Shown here one piece after another: positions 12,362-28,980 of a stretch of 64,000 nt of DNA. Under the pieces are notes generated by a model. That model did no database searches, was not told where the DNA came from, and saw only the letters and a list, made by a program, of their open reading frames with translations. The DNA lies in the NCBI GenBank assembly GCA_011319805.1, contig SJRY01000217.1:1-64000 (forward strand). The letters are read 5' to 3'. The position numbers and the translations under genes were made by a program. The DNA comes from Macrocybe gigantea. Taxonomy: Eukaryota > Basidiomycota > Agaricomycetes > Agaricales > Callistosporiaceae. The stretch's first letter is position 1; every line of letters starts with the position of its first letter.

Positions 12362-13028
12362 GTTAACTCTCAATTGTCTCATAACTAGGGAATTTATGAA
12401 TATCTTGTGTCTGTGAATGTTTTCAGGCCGCAACAGTCGTTACTCCGTATTCACCTTAAAAGCATTCTGAGTTGTGGCTGTGCAAAGAATCTGGAACAAT
12501 TCGGGTCGGAAGCGAGTTACGAAGTTCAGCTTCTCCCTTTCATTTGCCCAAGCTGAACGTATACTAATGCACTAACATGGCACGCTATATGTGTGTTCTG
12601 CGAATTGACACGGTCCAACGTCGAATTTATTACTTTCTTTCTATTTCGCCTTCGTACTGAAAATCTATGTATAAAGCAAGGTCTTTAACCAACGCAGTCC
12701 GCAGGTAATGCATTCTATCCTACAGAAATCCCAAAAAGATCTTAACTTTGAATGGAGAGTTATGACACACCAGCGTCCATGCGTCAGAGACCACTGTATT
12801 TTCCCGAAGTCAAGCTAGTCAAGGACGACCTCAATCTCACCCAATTCCGATTGATGTTTACGTCCTCGGGGACCGTGGCCATTAAGCCGGTCGTCCTCAG
12901 TGGCAAGCGCGAAACAGGTTGTTGCCTGCATGCCAACGATTGCTATGCAATCATATCGGGGATGCCTAGCTATGCATCCACGATTGTAGGAGAATATCTT
13001 CCGCGACTTAACCACTGCTTATTTAAGA
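12362..13028. other. intergenic between the GH43 paralogues
   Basis: No recognisable gene. Open frames here are short, unspliced and without domain signals. The paralogues' similarity stops at the stop codon of copy A, so this is probably 3' flank followed by distal promoter of copy B. Confidence 0.5.
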
Positions 13029-13303
13029 CGGACCGCGGACCGCGCCGTCATGCAATCTAGAGACCATTTGACGACGGACCACGGGCGTTCTAACGCCCTG
13101 CTAAACTTCGGATATTCTGCAGCTTTAATGGCTTGGCACAAAGAATGACATCTTTTACCTGGCCGATAAACCACAGTCGTTCAAATGACGTGCTTTTGCG
13201 GACCGTTCGATTTTAAGGATGATGCTGTCCACGGACCGTCAAGTCAAAGCACGAATATAAATAAATGCGGCTCCTCCCATGTCCTTGCTGCTAGCAGAAC
13301 GAG
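13029..13303 (+). promoter_or_regulatory. Promoter of the second GH43 gene: CGGACCG cluster and TATA box
   Basis: CGGACCG occurs at 13029-13035 and 13036-13042 (back to back), as CGGACCA at 13075-13081, and as CGGACCGT at 13199-13206 and 13232-13239. TATAAATA lies at 13256-13263, 41-48 bp before the ATG. The motif is a CGG inverted repeat with one-base spacing, the kind of half-site pair used by Zn(II)2Cys6 regulators. The regulator itself is not in the window. Confidence 0.5.
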
Positions 13304-15041
13304 ATGACTAGTCTTGGGGCCTTTGCGGGTCTACTGATCCTTGCGGCCCAACTCCTGTTGGCTTTGGGATTTCAGAACCCGGTCAAAACGACGGATGGTT
13401 CAGACCCGTTCATGGTGGGCGAGCATTTGCTTGATGAATGCGCCAACGCGGATTAATCATTACACCTCCCTTCAAAGGTATACCACGAGGGTTATTATTG
13501 TGAGTGCTTGAGAGTCTTGCTGTCCTGCAAGGCGTCTCGTAGGAGCGAGCACGGCTTAATCTTCAGATTTGACGACCACTACGTGGACCAACATACAAAT
13601 CACTCGGGCGACTACCATTGCAGGACTGAAAGCTGCAACTCCTAAAGTGGTGTGGACGGACAGCACGGCGTCCAGATGCTGCAACTTGTGTAGGTATGAA
13701 ATCGTTCCGACATGAAGCCCCATGTTTGATCAGTGCACTGGCAGGGGCTCCCGAGATCCATTGGTGCGATTCCTGCGCTTTTCACTCTTCCCCACTCCTC
13801 TGAGTGTCCTGGTCCAGGCAACCGAACGAGGGCTCATGGTACATGTAGGTGGAAATATGCGATGTTCTAGATCTTCGCCGCCACTTACCGACCGAGGTCT
13901 TGACAGTTACTACTCTGCCGGTTCCAGCGGCACGCTCGACAATCAACGACTCCACGCCCTTAGAGGATCTTCCACGAACATCTGGAACTCTTCTTGGAGT
14001 TACGCAGGTGCGCGGCTAGTGAGCGGTGACTTGAGTGAATCGGCGTCAACCATTCTCAGGACGTCTCGCTATTCCCAATCGCGATGTTTGGGCCATTGAT
14101 GGAACGGTACTTGTCTTTGGATCGACCAGATATTTTGTGTACTCGAGTTGGGACGGGGCGAGTATGTTTACCGTTCGTACTCGCACTGGCATACTTCTCA
14201 TCCGCTTCTTCGATACACGAAAGACCAGTGTCTTTTCATTTCGTATGTGCCTTCCTCCGCTATATAACATTGTACTCAAACGTGCAACACAGGAAGATGA
14301 ACTCAGCCACATCGCTTAGTAACACCGTCAAGATCTCCACACCGACATATACATGGGAAAAGGTCAGCGCTAACGTGAATGAAGGACCAGGTAAGATAGC
14401 TAGTCGTTAAGCGGCACGGATCCAACTACACAATGCCTTTCGATTACGCTCAGCTGCTATCTATCATGGTGGACGCACCTGGATCGTCTTCTCTGCGTCG
14501 GGATGTGCTGGAACGGGTTACACATTGGGCCGACTGGAGCTCGTAGGCTCCGACCCTCTCAACCCGGCATCCTGGACCAAATATGCGAACCCTATATTCA
14601 CGTCCGCGAACGGGTAAGTGCAGCGATCATTATCTGCCTGGTATTTGTTTCCTGACTCTACAACCGCTATTACAGGAGCTATCAGGTGAGAAGGGACGGT
14701 TATGCCTTCGTTGAAGATTGACTGAGTCTAACCTTTCAAGCCTGGCCACAACGGCTTCTTCCTGAGCCCTTCTACAAACCAAATTTGGAATGTGAGGGCT
14801 CGTTCAACGTTGAGCGGCTAAACTTTACAGTCTGACAGATTTGTTTAAGGTCTATCATGCTAATAGCGTAACACCTGGTAATTGTGATGGCAGCCGCCGC
14901 ACAATGATTCAACAGTGCGTAGTATGACTTGCCATGCGCTACTACTTTGAACATTTGTATAGGGTTAATTGGCATTCCGACGGTACACCGGACTTAGGAA
15001 GTCCAAGGGCGCTGTCAGACAACATACCAGAACCCGTATAG
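13304..15041 (+). CDS. Secreted GH43-family glycosidase (arabinofuranosidase-like), paralogue B
   Basis: Tandem paralogue of the gene at 10690. The start MTSLGAFAGLLILAAQLLLA is a signal peptide. Order: KTTDGSDPFM (base Asp), VYHEGYYYLTTTTWTNIQIT, CCNLWAPEIHW, PNEGSWYI, YYSAGSSGTLDNQRLHALRG, NRDVWAIDGTVLV (modulating Asp), VYSSWDGA, NEGP (acid Glu), YHGGRTWIVFSASGCAGTGY, LELVGSDPLNPASW, GHNGFFLSPS, VYHANSVTPGNCDGSRR and SDNIPEPV. All three catalytic carboxylates are present and introns have good borders, so this copy looks functional. One intron after NEGP is absent from paralogue A. Substrate is inferred from family resemblance (exo-arabinofuranosidase type), not proven. Confidence 0.8.
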
Positions 15042-16135
15042 TGACGTGAAGATGATACACCGATACAAGAATCGTACATAAGTGTCGCGAACACTGCGCT
15101 TGTCTATAGCTACATTGATGGTAAAGAGTTTCCATGAGTCGATGTCAAGAGTTAGAATAAAATGAGATATTCAGCGCAGCAGAGCAGATCTATTGCCAAA
15201 TCCTGCTCTAAGTGAACGACTTCGTTAAAAGACAGAGAAGCGACAAACAAGCAGTCAGTTGTGGGTTCCACGCTTGGCAAATGCAAGATTTGCGTCTTTG
15301 TCTTGCCTTGCCATGTCGGATCCATGCAAGAACACGGACCGGAGATCGTGAGATCGTCTCTTCCTATGAAGTGTGCGGAACTGAGGAGCATATGCTACCT
15401 GTGGCAGCTTGGTCTCAGCAACGTCGGTGCAAATTGTTGTGACATTCGGGCTGTCAGGGTCATCATTGCAGACAAGGTCATGATGTGTCGTGGATGTCGT
15501 GAACATGAGGTGCAAAAGACGGGAAAAGGGGCTGAAAACCGCGGCCGCTGGGGCTGGTGGGGGAACACATTATTGGAGCTTATATAGTTCAGGTAGGGAT
15601 CGACGTCACAGAGTTGTGCAGAGTCCCTAAACATCCGCAGTAATTATCTTCCGACTCGTGTGGGAATATTCACGTGAAGTTAAGCATGTGGCTGATTCTC
15701 ACGTGACTGGTAAGGACTTTGCCATGATGGACTGAAAAAGTACAAGTCTGCCTCTTCTCTTGTTGCCATCGTTCACCTTCGGGCCCGCTCGTGATAATCT
15801 CCCCTTTAGCTCGTCGTTCTCCTCGACTCGTGGTCATCGTGTGGGCGTTTTAGCCGTGCGGCAGCACAATATCGTCCAAGTTACCCCTGGCGTTTGTTAT
15901 TTGACAGCCGCTTTTAATAAGCGCAACACCAGGATCGCGATCTCGTTGCCAGAGAGACGTTCACTAGTACAGTCATTCGTTTCCTTCAGCGACCCTTCTG
16001 AAGGCCATCCAACCTGTAAGCAAATCTCATGCTGCAATTGAATTGTGCGGAAAATTGATCTTACAGCTCTTTCTCGATCCCGTTCCAACATTCGATCATC
16101 CCCGCGACCACTTTTTTTTTCCCGGCTAATAGGAC
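15042..16135. other. intergenic: GH43 3' flank and PAK kinase promoter
   Basis: About 1.1 kb with no convincing coding signal on either strand; the open frames are short and domainless. The last part is pyrimidine-rich (a T9 run just before CCCGGC near 16110), as is common in fungal leaders, and ends at the PAK start codon. Confidence 0.5.
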
Positions 16136-18720
<2,585 letters not shown>

Positions 18721-19210
18721 ACAAAACCAGAGTCCGTCCTCCCATGCTATATCTTTCTGTGTTTCGGAAAGTACAATCTAAACAACTACCCTTCATCCTT
18801 CTTCATGCGGCCCTGTATTCCACTCGACTTCATTCACATCTTTCAGCGTCACCTGGTCATCGCGGATTTTTCGCGTCCCTTCATCCGCAATCGGCTGAAA
18901 CATTGGAAGTCATTGTATACCATTGTCAATTGTAATACCTCTGCACCCTATCTCCAGTACCCGTTATAGTTTTCCGTCTTTCCTCTTCCGAACTTCTCTC
19001 CATTCCCGTTGTGTGCAGATTTATGTTGGACTTATAGATGAGAAAATTAAACTCCAGAGACAGCTATGCTCGTGTCGCTCGATATACCTTTATAATTTTT
19101 TGAGTCTCAGGAAATCTGTGGACTGCCATTGTTTATTGATACAGTGCTGAGGTATCCTAGAATGATGGGTTATCGACCAAAGTATGCTAAAGATTTATGC
19201 AAATGACATG
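18721..19210. other. intergenic: convergent 3' ends of PAK and TEL1
   Basis: About 490 bp, AT- and pyrimidine-rich, without a supported gene. It holds the 3' UTRs of the two convergent genes. Confidence 0.5.
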
Positions 19211-22200
19211 TCAACAAAGCGGGCTCCAACCTACAAGTGCAGTTAGAATGGGTGGGAGGTGGCTGGCACTCCACGCTCACCATGATAGATAAGCGCTAGA
19301 TTCCGATCATCTGTCGCGTCAGCTACTAGCTGGTTTACGACGTATTGTACACTCAAAGACTTGTCGAGCTTGCGAGCGACGGCGCTTAGAGCACGGTCTG
19401 CGGCTTCTTCAGCTGTGCCGCTGGTCATATCGATACCAATGACGCCTGCCAGACGGCTTGTTCCCAAAAGAGTCGGTTCGGTAGGGGCACCTTGCACACG
19501 CCTGATCTTGACTTCGCTCGCCGTCCTGTTTGACCCAACGGTCAGGGGATTCGAAGGGGTGCAAAATGGGACACAGACCAAGTATGCAGAGGGTCATGCT
19601 TGAAGACTTCAAGCACAGTCATGATTACTTCCGAACCCTCGCGCAGAACGCGGAGGGTTTCTTCCGCACAGCGTTGGAAAACACCTCTAGTCCCCGAAAT
19701 ACCCATGCCATCGACGATGTCTCTCGTCATACGAAATGGGACAAGTTCTGGCACTGTGAGATATTTGCCCTACAAAAAGGAGGTGAGTACGGTGTTTTCA
19801 TCGGATGAGGGAAGCATGATGCCCGGACCTGATCAAACGCAATGCCGAGATCTATATGCACAACCGCTCCGCTGCTGTTATCCAATAGTATATTAGTGGT
19901 GTGCCTGTCACCAAGACCCAGGATATGTCCAACAATGGAACTTGTTGCAACGCTACGTGTGTAATTGAGACGCATAGAAAACCATGTCATTGGCGATTTA
20001 TGTCTTTCCGCGAAGTAGTGACGCATGACTGGCCTGAATTGACGTTTGAGGGAGTCAAAGTCTTGAAGCAGGATATTCAGGGCGTCGTCAGATTGCCTCG
20101 CATTATACCGATCTTGGGCAGCCTGAAATTCTGCGCTAGCTTTCTTATGTGGGAAATCGGTTGGATGATAACTACGTACATTAGTCAAGATGGTGAGGCG
20201 CAGAAGAAGTCTTACCGTTCATGGGCTCTGAGGAGCCATTGCTGCAAAGTCGCGGTATTACTGACATATTCCATAACACCGGCCCTGTCCCCTAACGGAA
20301 TGACTTTGTAATCTCTGATGCTGAGATTCCGTCGTCGCGTCTCCCTGTCGCGTTCAAGGATAGTATTCACCAGTCCAAATACTTGCACCATTACTGCATC
20401 TTGACGCAGATCATCATTCCCCTCCCTTTGAACTAGGATAACTGAGCGTCAGCCACTGATTTCCTCATCTGGCGGGAAACTTACCAACTGTTTATGTTTT
20501 TGGCCCGCGGTATCTATACAAGCAATGATCTTCGGCAAATTTATACCACCGGCCGTCTCGAAGGTGTTTTCGTATCTAGCAATCCACGGACAATCATCGT
20601 ATCGCATGGTAGGATCAGGAGGCAGGTGGCAGGTCATGACCGGGACTCGTAAATTTGAGATTGTAAGAATGAGACAGTCCCTTGGCACTGCAAACGATCG
20701 GTTCCGACTGCGCTTGATTTCCGCATTATTACGGATGGGATATTGCGCCCATTGGAGGCATGCTTTACAGAGCAGTTCTACATTGCGCACGTGTATGTTG
20801 GTAGACGGATCGTTTCTCAAACGATCAAATATATCGATTGCGGCGATGCCTCGCGAGGTCTGGGTAGACAAAGAAAGTCGTCCGGATTGTCGTGCCGTTG
20901 GGTCACGCTTAGGCTTTAAAGCATATACTTGATATAAAGAATGGAACGGATGTTCACGGCACATCCGAAGAACTAAGTTATGCAGACTTTCTTGACCTTT
21001 TGAGGCGCTCCCCGTTTCGTTCTTTGAAATACGAGCCGACAGTTGATGCTAGAAACAAGGAAAGCTCAATATGTTATGCGGGACAGAAAACTCGCAGCAT
21101 TACTGAAAGGAACACAAGTTTCCGGGAAGGTATTCTGTAAAGGGCAAGTCGAACGTTGGATTGCAATCCCGTCTCGTCATCATCGAAGTTCGAAAACCAA
21201 AGGGAGCAAAGCCTGATTGCGGAGTCATCGAATTCATCTGATGATTGCAGGCACCGAGAATACATGTCAATTGCCTGCTTGAGGAAAATATCCCTGGCGA
21301 GATTGTGGGAACGAAAGTGCTCGCTGTCTTCTTTGAGAAGCTGATGTGCCTTTGTTTGGTGCAGGGCCAGTGTCTTCGCTCTCTGCTCATCTTGAGTCCT
21401 CAAAATCTCCTGATGGCGTGATTGTATCTCTTGCTTCTTCCTATCGACGTAAACTCTCCATCTAATGGCATCGGGGGATTTGCTGATCGCGTGATATTGT
21501 CGCTCCGCGAAGATGGCGCATTGATGATACACGGTACTGTGCATGGTTCCAGGCGGAGTTGAAGAACCGATGGTATTGAGAATTTCAACAGCCTTATTGA
21601 AGTAATCATCACGAATATCTGTTGGCTTTTTGAGGCAGGCATCAAATGACCATGAGCCCTGCAGGAAGGATGAGCAATATGTCCCGAAAACTGAATCCGA
21701 ACGTACTAGGCGGGATAGAATGATTGCTCGGTCTAGCGGAGAAATGACACCCTCATTACTCGAGTCCACAGCCCGCAATCTGTCAAGGTATTGGACGGCC
21801 ATGCTTTCTTCCTTATGAGACCATAGAACGCTAGCAAATTCTTCTTCTACTTTGAATGATGGCGTCTCTTCGAGCCGCTGTGCACGAATGATAGAGTTGA
21901 GGGCGATCTGAATATGGTTAGCGTCCCGGGCCGCTTTAGACAGATGTATCAGACAATCCTTTTCGACGTTGATGAGACTCTGCGTGTAGGGCGATACAAG
22001 GCGTCCAATCTGCTGACGTTCCTCTTTCCGGATGGCAGAACGTACAAGCGAAACACGAGTAGCCATTATACCCTCCAGATTCCGGAACCTGTCGAAAAGG
22101 TGAATAAGAGGAGCTGGAAGCTTTCCTGATACGCACTCAAATCGATTGCCGAGCTTTGTCAGATCATTCCACTGAGCAGGAGCGACTGGTTTTGCAATCA

Positions 22201-25200
22201 GTAGACTTCTGATAGGATCTTGTCTCCACTTCTTGACCTCACGGAGACACATTATATCTGATAATGTTTCACGGATTTCTGCAAAATTTTCCGGCCCGAG
22301 GTCGCGAAGTCGAGACATTTCTATCCGGAGGGAATGCTGAATCACATTGTCGATGATATTCTCGTCGCGTTCACGGTGAATGGCTCGCAATGCAAAATAA
22401 AGAGAAGCGCCTGGAGAGTCATGGCCATGATCTGGCAAGTCCCATGTTTCAGTCCTCCACCCCAGGCGATAACTAGTGGACGAAGAGGCGCTGTCATATG
22501 GATTGGCCAAAGAGCTTTGGATAGTCTCTATGGCGAGATGGTCGAATCCAAATGAATGAAATGACTTGACAAGGCCTTCCGTATCCGTACTTTTTCGTCC
22601 GCCAGCTTCGAGATTGCACCGTGAAATTGAAATGCCTTCTCCCACTGGTTCTCGTGATGAAAACGTTTGATGAGAAATCGGTGAATGTCATTGTCGTCGA
22701 TGCCGTAGAAGCCGTCCGGTTCGTCAATGTGCCGGTAAATCTCATACAATATTTGTTCCGTGGATATTGTTCCAATGTTAGAGGAGGTTTGGCTATCGAT
22801 GGCAAGCTCTAGAAAGAGAAGAGCGGTCGTGTACGCGCCGAACGCAAGGGATTTCTCTGCCAACAGCGTAAAGTCGATTTCAAGCCATTTGTTATATGAC
22901 AGTGCATCAGCAGTGTTGGAATGGAAAGATCGGAGATGCAAGACAACGGTGACGATCGAGCGCAAGCAAGGTGTGCACGTTGAATCGGCGGTCAGAAGGG
23001 TTGTAAAGTATGTCGATAAACACGTTCGAATTGTGTCCGTCGAGGCGTTTCCGTAAACGAGCGCTCTGTAGACCAGGAGAGGCAGAATTTGCTCCGCGAA
23101 AGAATGGTCACGCTTTAATATAGAAATGAGCTGAGCATAGAACATCTCCTGCTCAGAAAGGAGATTGCAGAGAAGTTCGGTAAACATTCCTATCCACTTG
23201 GAAAAATCCTTTGCGGAATGGATGAGAAGGTCGGTCGTCAGGTCGTCAAGCGTCATCGAGGTCTTTGCTCTTGGGCGAAGTGGGAATGTCTCCAGGTATC
23301 GCAATTCCATCAGATAATCGGAGAGCCATGGACCTAAGGATAGCACATTCTTGACTGTCATGGACGCAATTAAGCGAAGTGTGTCGTAAGCGATATGCAC
23401 CTTAGAAGGTGAATCGCAGTGTAGCATTTCGAGTAATGTCATAATAATGGTTTCTTGCGTTTTATCCCCCCGTCAGAGGACGACGTCTGCTGTTTAGTCA
23501 TATGTCGTATATGCCGACTGAGGATGGAGGTCATGTTCACGTCTTGATTGAAGCTTTCTACCTGTCCAGCATTCGAGAAAATAAGCGAAGCGAAAGCATC
23601 GATATCATTTTCTTGAAGCTGATTGACAGGAGGCATGCATTCTTTCAATCGCCAGAAGTGACTCCTAGAGAATTCGTGCGTCGTGTCGTAATTGCGGACA
23701 GCAGAAATTTCGTGAAGTCTGTGGACCATTCTGAATTTATTTGACGATATCCGATGATCCACGAGGATCGCCGAAAGACTTTCAGAAGAGACATTCTCGC
23801 ATAACTTGCCAAGTTGTTGGGACGGCGGATATGGCCATGCAGGGACGACTCTGATCACCTGGCTACGAATTTCTGCAACTTTAGACAACTTCACGGCTTG
23901 CGCATCGATCCAGTCCATCAGACTCAAGCCGATACTTTTGTGATGCTCATCACATGCAAAGGTTGCGTGGTCATGCCCGATGCAAGAAATGCGAATGAGG
24001 ACATCCGGAAATCGCGAGTCTTTCGTCTTTCCGTGTTGATACATGTTGAATGCCCATTCGAGGATAGATTGCGATGCTCGTGCGAGGTCTAGTTGTCTGA
24101 GCAATGTCGTAGCCCCATGTATGAGGGTTTGAAGGAGGCTGATGTCTTCGAAATCAAGATGACGATAAGAAATCCAGAGACAAAGTGCGTTTAGCACACG
24201 AATCTGTTCATTGACTAGAGGTGATTGCTCTATGTCCGCCAGCAGCCGATGCATAACATGGTACGTTATAGATCGCTTGTCCACGTCGGGCAGCCGGCAG
24301 CCCAACCAATTTAGGGCTGTTAGCAATGTTTCTGCTGGGAATGCAGGTAGGTTGGGCTCATGCGTTTCAGATTCGTCCATATGTCGATAAATCGTCAAAG
24401 CCCGAAAAACTTGGTGGCTTGTACCAGTGCTGTCAAACGAATCGAGAGAGTGACCGATCGGCCCATCCAGCGAAACATCTTGGTCGCCTAACGTTCGGAG
24501 GATAGATGCGACAATGCCGTCCATATTCGCGGCCAGACATTGATCGAATTTGCTACCCTTGAAGGTCATTTCCTGCAATGAAGCGTCCATGCCGGTGACA
24601 TCACCAATCTCATCAATCCAGGTAACAATTTTATACCCAATGACGTCGCCGAAGCAATCTTCCAATCCCTCATCGGTTGTAATCTGTAGTATATGGCAGT
24701 GGGCTTCAAATAGCTTGCGACCGCCGAGCCAGATATTCGTTGGTGTGAAGAGGCGAAATGTGCGTTCGGCGCATTCACGACGATTCTGATAACCAAGGAG
24801 ATATGGCGGAAAACGTAAGATGTCTGATTGGGCATTCCGGATTGAATACGCAAGTTGTGAAGCGTATGACTCAAAGAGTGTGGATAGCTCTTGCAAGCCC
24901 ATCCTCTGTGTGACTCCCTGCAGAATGACTTGGATATGTTTGGAATAGAGTGGACTGTGAATGCATGTCTCAAGCAGATGCCAATACGGGCCGCGCCGAA
25001 CTGCGGAACAGGTGATCATGATGTTTCCCAATGATAACATACGAGTTAGCATATGCTCGTAGCTGACAACGAATATGGCGTCAGGAAAGGCATAACATCT
25101 ATGCCAAGAATACGTACTTATCGAGGTCAACAGTATACCATCGCTTGATTGAATTATACAATTCAAGTGCGGAACGCTGGACGATGCGTGCCCGTGCGAA

Positions 25201-28200
25201 TAGTCGTGCGTTACAGGTTGAAACACGGAATCTAACCCGGATATCTTCGTCAGCATTAAGAAAAGGAAGCAAGAATTCCGGTGAGCTCTGAAATTCCGGG
25301 TCTTCTTCATCCGTAGACCCACACCATGCTTGCTGACGAGGGTCGAAAGTCATATATTTATCCATAAACTGCGCGAAGCGATCGCGGACTTTCCAGGATC
25401 GCATTTTCGCACCTTTGAGGACAGTGGATAACCATGTGCAAAGGGATCTAATCTTCTCGGAACGTCTCCGACTGCAACCTGGGGAGACGCCCACAGAGGC
25501 ATCGTGGAGTCTATAAGTGGATAGCGAGGCGCTGAACTTGATGACTTCTGGAATATGAATACAGCTGCAGGATCCTGGACATTTCTTCGAGGATACCATC
25601 CAGGTTGGCGATGCTGAGGCCGATGTATTTCTTCCGCGTGGATTCCAATAGTATTGGGCAAATTTGGATGAAAATGTCGGGGCAAGAATCAGCGCAGCCA
25701 ACACAAGGTCCACGAGTTCCTTATCACGAGTGGGTTCGCCAGTGCTGGATTGAAAAGTAGTTCCGACCGTGAGGAAGGACACACAAGTTTCCAGCACAAA
25801 ATTGTCTGTATAGGCATCTTCGGCCTGCCTACTTTGAAGCTGGCCATGCTGGAGAGCGGAAGTCCGGATGGGGCCAAATTCGTCCTTGTCGTAGGCTGCA
25901 ATGGACTTGCTGTCATGCGATGTTGTGGTTTGCCCGGCCATCGAATAAAGTACACTCCTCAAAGTGACGGCTATGCTTGCGAATGAATCCTGTACCTGGA
26001 AGCGAGTCACTATGGTATGCGCGCTTCGCCAACGCTGATTACTTACATCGTTATTCTGCCACAAAAGCCGAAGAAAATCGATCCTTGATACCTTAAGATG
26101 ATCGACATCGTCGGCCTTGGTTATTGTTAAGGAAGCAAGAATCTGATTTTTTATGCCAGTCCCAATGTCTGGCGGGAGCATGGCATGCCAAAAGCCATCT
26201 CCAAAAATGTCTTCATCAGTGCGGAAGAGTGGGTCGAGCCCAGTGCGATCAAGGCTCTTTCTGGACTGGTCCACTGCGACTGTGTTAGAAGGTTTGTGAC
26301 CAGTATTGCCAACTTGCAAGCGGACTGCAGAAGACGTCGATCCGGCTGTATCTCATTGGCTGCAAGCACGGTTTCGAATGCTAATGCTATGATGGCCATG
26401 TCTAAACAGCGGCGAGCGACTTCGGCTTTGGAATACCCGTTAGCTGCGTCCCATCCATTCAACAGGCCTTCAATCGTTTTCAAGATGAAGGCAGAAATCT
26501 TTCTTTCTCTAGGTCGAGGCGGAATGTACTGAAGTCCTTTCTTTGAGCCTTGAAGAATTAGGTTCCCTGCCTCAAACAGAGACTTTCCGTTAGAACGTGA
26601 TTCAAGCGACGGTTTCCGGAATGATGGAAGCCGTGCTTCCAACAAAAAATCCCTGATTATTGCTGTTTTCCACTGCTCCACAAGCGTTTCGGTGATCTGG
26701 CATTGCGGCAGAGGCAGCCTAGATAGCAGGTCCGTTCGCTTCTGAAGCCCACATATACTTTCCAATAAGAGCAACATGTCCTGGACGGTATGCAGAGCTG
26801 CACGCTTCGCCTCGAAGCCAGCAACTTTCCAACAATCGACTAGCCAGCTGACTACCTTCTCTTCGATCTGCATCCTATGTAGTCGCATGTCTTGATTGGC
26901 TACCTTCAAGCACTGTGAGAGAAATGCACACACAGAATCGTAGGGGTAGGCGGGGCCTTGCACGTCAAGATCTTTTGCGAGAGTCTCAATTTCCAGCAGG
27001 ACTCGCTGAGGAGTCAACGATAGACAACCCGAAGTGACCGTGTTTGAGAGAAACAGCAGTGTGTAGGCAGTATGACATGCCGACCGACAGATCAATGGCA
27101 CATTTGCCCGACGAATTGCGTTTGTCCATATCGAGTCCCATGTAAATGCTTCGCGTGCTGCCGCACTCAAAGGCCTGAAAGTTACGAAAGACGGTGACTG
27201 CTCCAAAGACCCTTTGGTAAGGGTACGCGGGAAAGACGAAGGTAGCGATCCTTCCGCATAAGCGATGGCCGCAAAACACAGAAATACCCATGATTGAATG
27301 ACCGTATCATCAGAGGAAATATGCTGGTGGAGAACTTGGATAACGTCTAGCCGTAAAGATTCGTGTAATATGGCCCAATGGCGATCGACGAAGAAAAGTA
27401 ATATCTGCAGATGATATGCACGGACATTTGTCGTAGAAGGATATTCAATGGATCCTAAGAGTGAGACAATGGGACTTTCTAGTCGTATTCTCTTGCCTTC
27501 ACTGACTGGGCCAGGTGTCAGGGAGGAGTGCATAGATTCTGAAAACTCAAATAACTGGGAATATAAGCAAGGAGTACCGCAGAGAAAGAAAGAAATCTTA
27601 CCTTTCCAGCGACATCTGCTTGTAATTCCAAAATGGCCCATGATAAGGCCTGGGCCGCGTCAAAATTCCATCCGTATCTGAAAGTATTCGCCACAAAAGC
27701 AGGATTATGATCACCTTCGCTTCGCTCCAGAGAAGTGAGCTCTAGCCTTAGCGCATCTAGAGTAAGACCATCTATTCCCCATCGATTCTCCGCCTCGCCA
27801 CCCAACACATGCCAAAGTCTGCTCAAACTTTCACCACAATTGAATGATGATATATCCGCGGAGTCGTCGCGGGCACTGGAGGTTAGAAAGGGGAGAAGGA
27901 TTCGCAGAATGCATACAAGTGCTTCTTTAATTCTCCTGTTCTTCGTTCCCCAGAGGCCGACCAAGGAGTCCCAGGCAGTATGTGCAAAATGTTCGACATC
28001 ATGCTTCCTGTTCAACGCAAGTACTGATAGAGTAGAATGCACAGAACTGAGGTAATCCTGCAGCAAAGACGAATCACCAGGATAACATTCCAGAAACTGT
28101 TGTAACCGGCGCAAGATGGCGGAGGGGAGATAGGCATAGTCAGGGGAAAGAATGGGAGAGGAAGGAGAACGAAGGAGGATGGAAAGGAGCGACATGAACT

Positions 28201-28980
28201 CCACTTGTTCAAGCGAGACGGACGTCTGCGTCACGGTGCGCTGGGATTTTTGTTTGGACTGAGATTTGGATCTTGGAACGTTGGGTACAGACATTGCATC
28301 TTTGCCACTACGGGCCTTTTCCTATTCTTCTTGGGGGAGAAATCACCGTCATCGGCCGGTTCGGAGTAGTCGTCCATGGATAGATCTGAATCGCTGAGTT
28401 CATGCGAGTCAGAAGGGCTTCCCACCAACGCTTCATCATCGAATCTCGCTTTAACCGAGTTGCCGAGAATGACGTTAAATCCCATCTCAACCATTCGTAC
28501 CCAAGTATCGTCTTCCAGATGTTCAAGGTGAGGAGTGTAACTCACGAGGCATTTTAAGGCTTTGATGTAATCCAGAGCCACGGGGGCGAAGAGCTCGCGA
28601 TAGTGCACCATCGTCTGCAAGAAGTGTTCAAACATTGCCTTGACAACGCGTTTGTTCATAAATTGAACTGTTCTCTCCGTCAACCATCGTACGGTGCTCG
28701 CGGCTTCTCCAAGTCTCTTCTGCGCAGTAGCCACGGAAGAACTGGAAGATTTGGTTGTGGTTTTCTTCGTTGCGATTAGCCGCTCACTGAGAACGGTCTG
28801 AAAAAGAGCTTGAAAGACGGAAAGCCATGCTCGAGGATCGGAGCTGCCATCTGATTTGAGGTGGAATGTCGTAACGACTCGGTCCTGTGAAAAGACTGTT
28901 CGTACGGAGGCAACGCCTTCTTGTCTTTCCTTGATTTTATCGCTCTTCAAATTCTGGAGAACAGCCTTTAGGTTGCTCAT
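19211..28980 (-). CDS. TEL1: Tel1/ATM checkpoint kinase (PI3K-like kinase), about 3,100 aa
   Basis: Tel1 is the large nuclear kinase that is recruited by MRX/MRN to double-strand breaks and maintains telomeres. The start at 28980 carries the TAN motif ([12 protein letters not shown]), then a long HEAT-solenoid and FAT region. The kinase part has [28 protein letters not shown] (catalytic Asp) and [10 protein letters not shown] (DFG-equivalent DLG). The FATC tail has [19 protein letters not shown] and, across a last intron (19231-19283 or so), YHGWSPLC with stop at 19211-19213. Clear introns include 27555-27601 and one near 25070-25125. The frame breaks six times, at runs near 28317 (T4), 26258 (T3), 23466 (C6), 22591 (T5), 20424 (C3) and 19545 (G4). 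Each is restored by adding one base to the run, so the gene is probably intact in the organism. Confidence 0.9.

Noticed and set aside
19211..28980. TEL1 as a pseudogene or a cluster of separate genes
   Set aside because: Splice sites and all PIKK, FAT and FATC motifs are preserved and every frame break sits at a homopolymer run fixable by one base.
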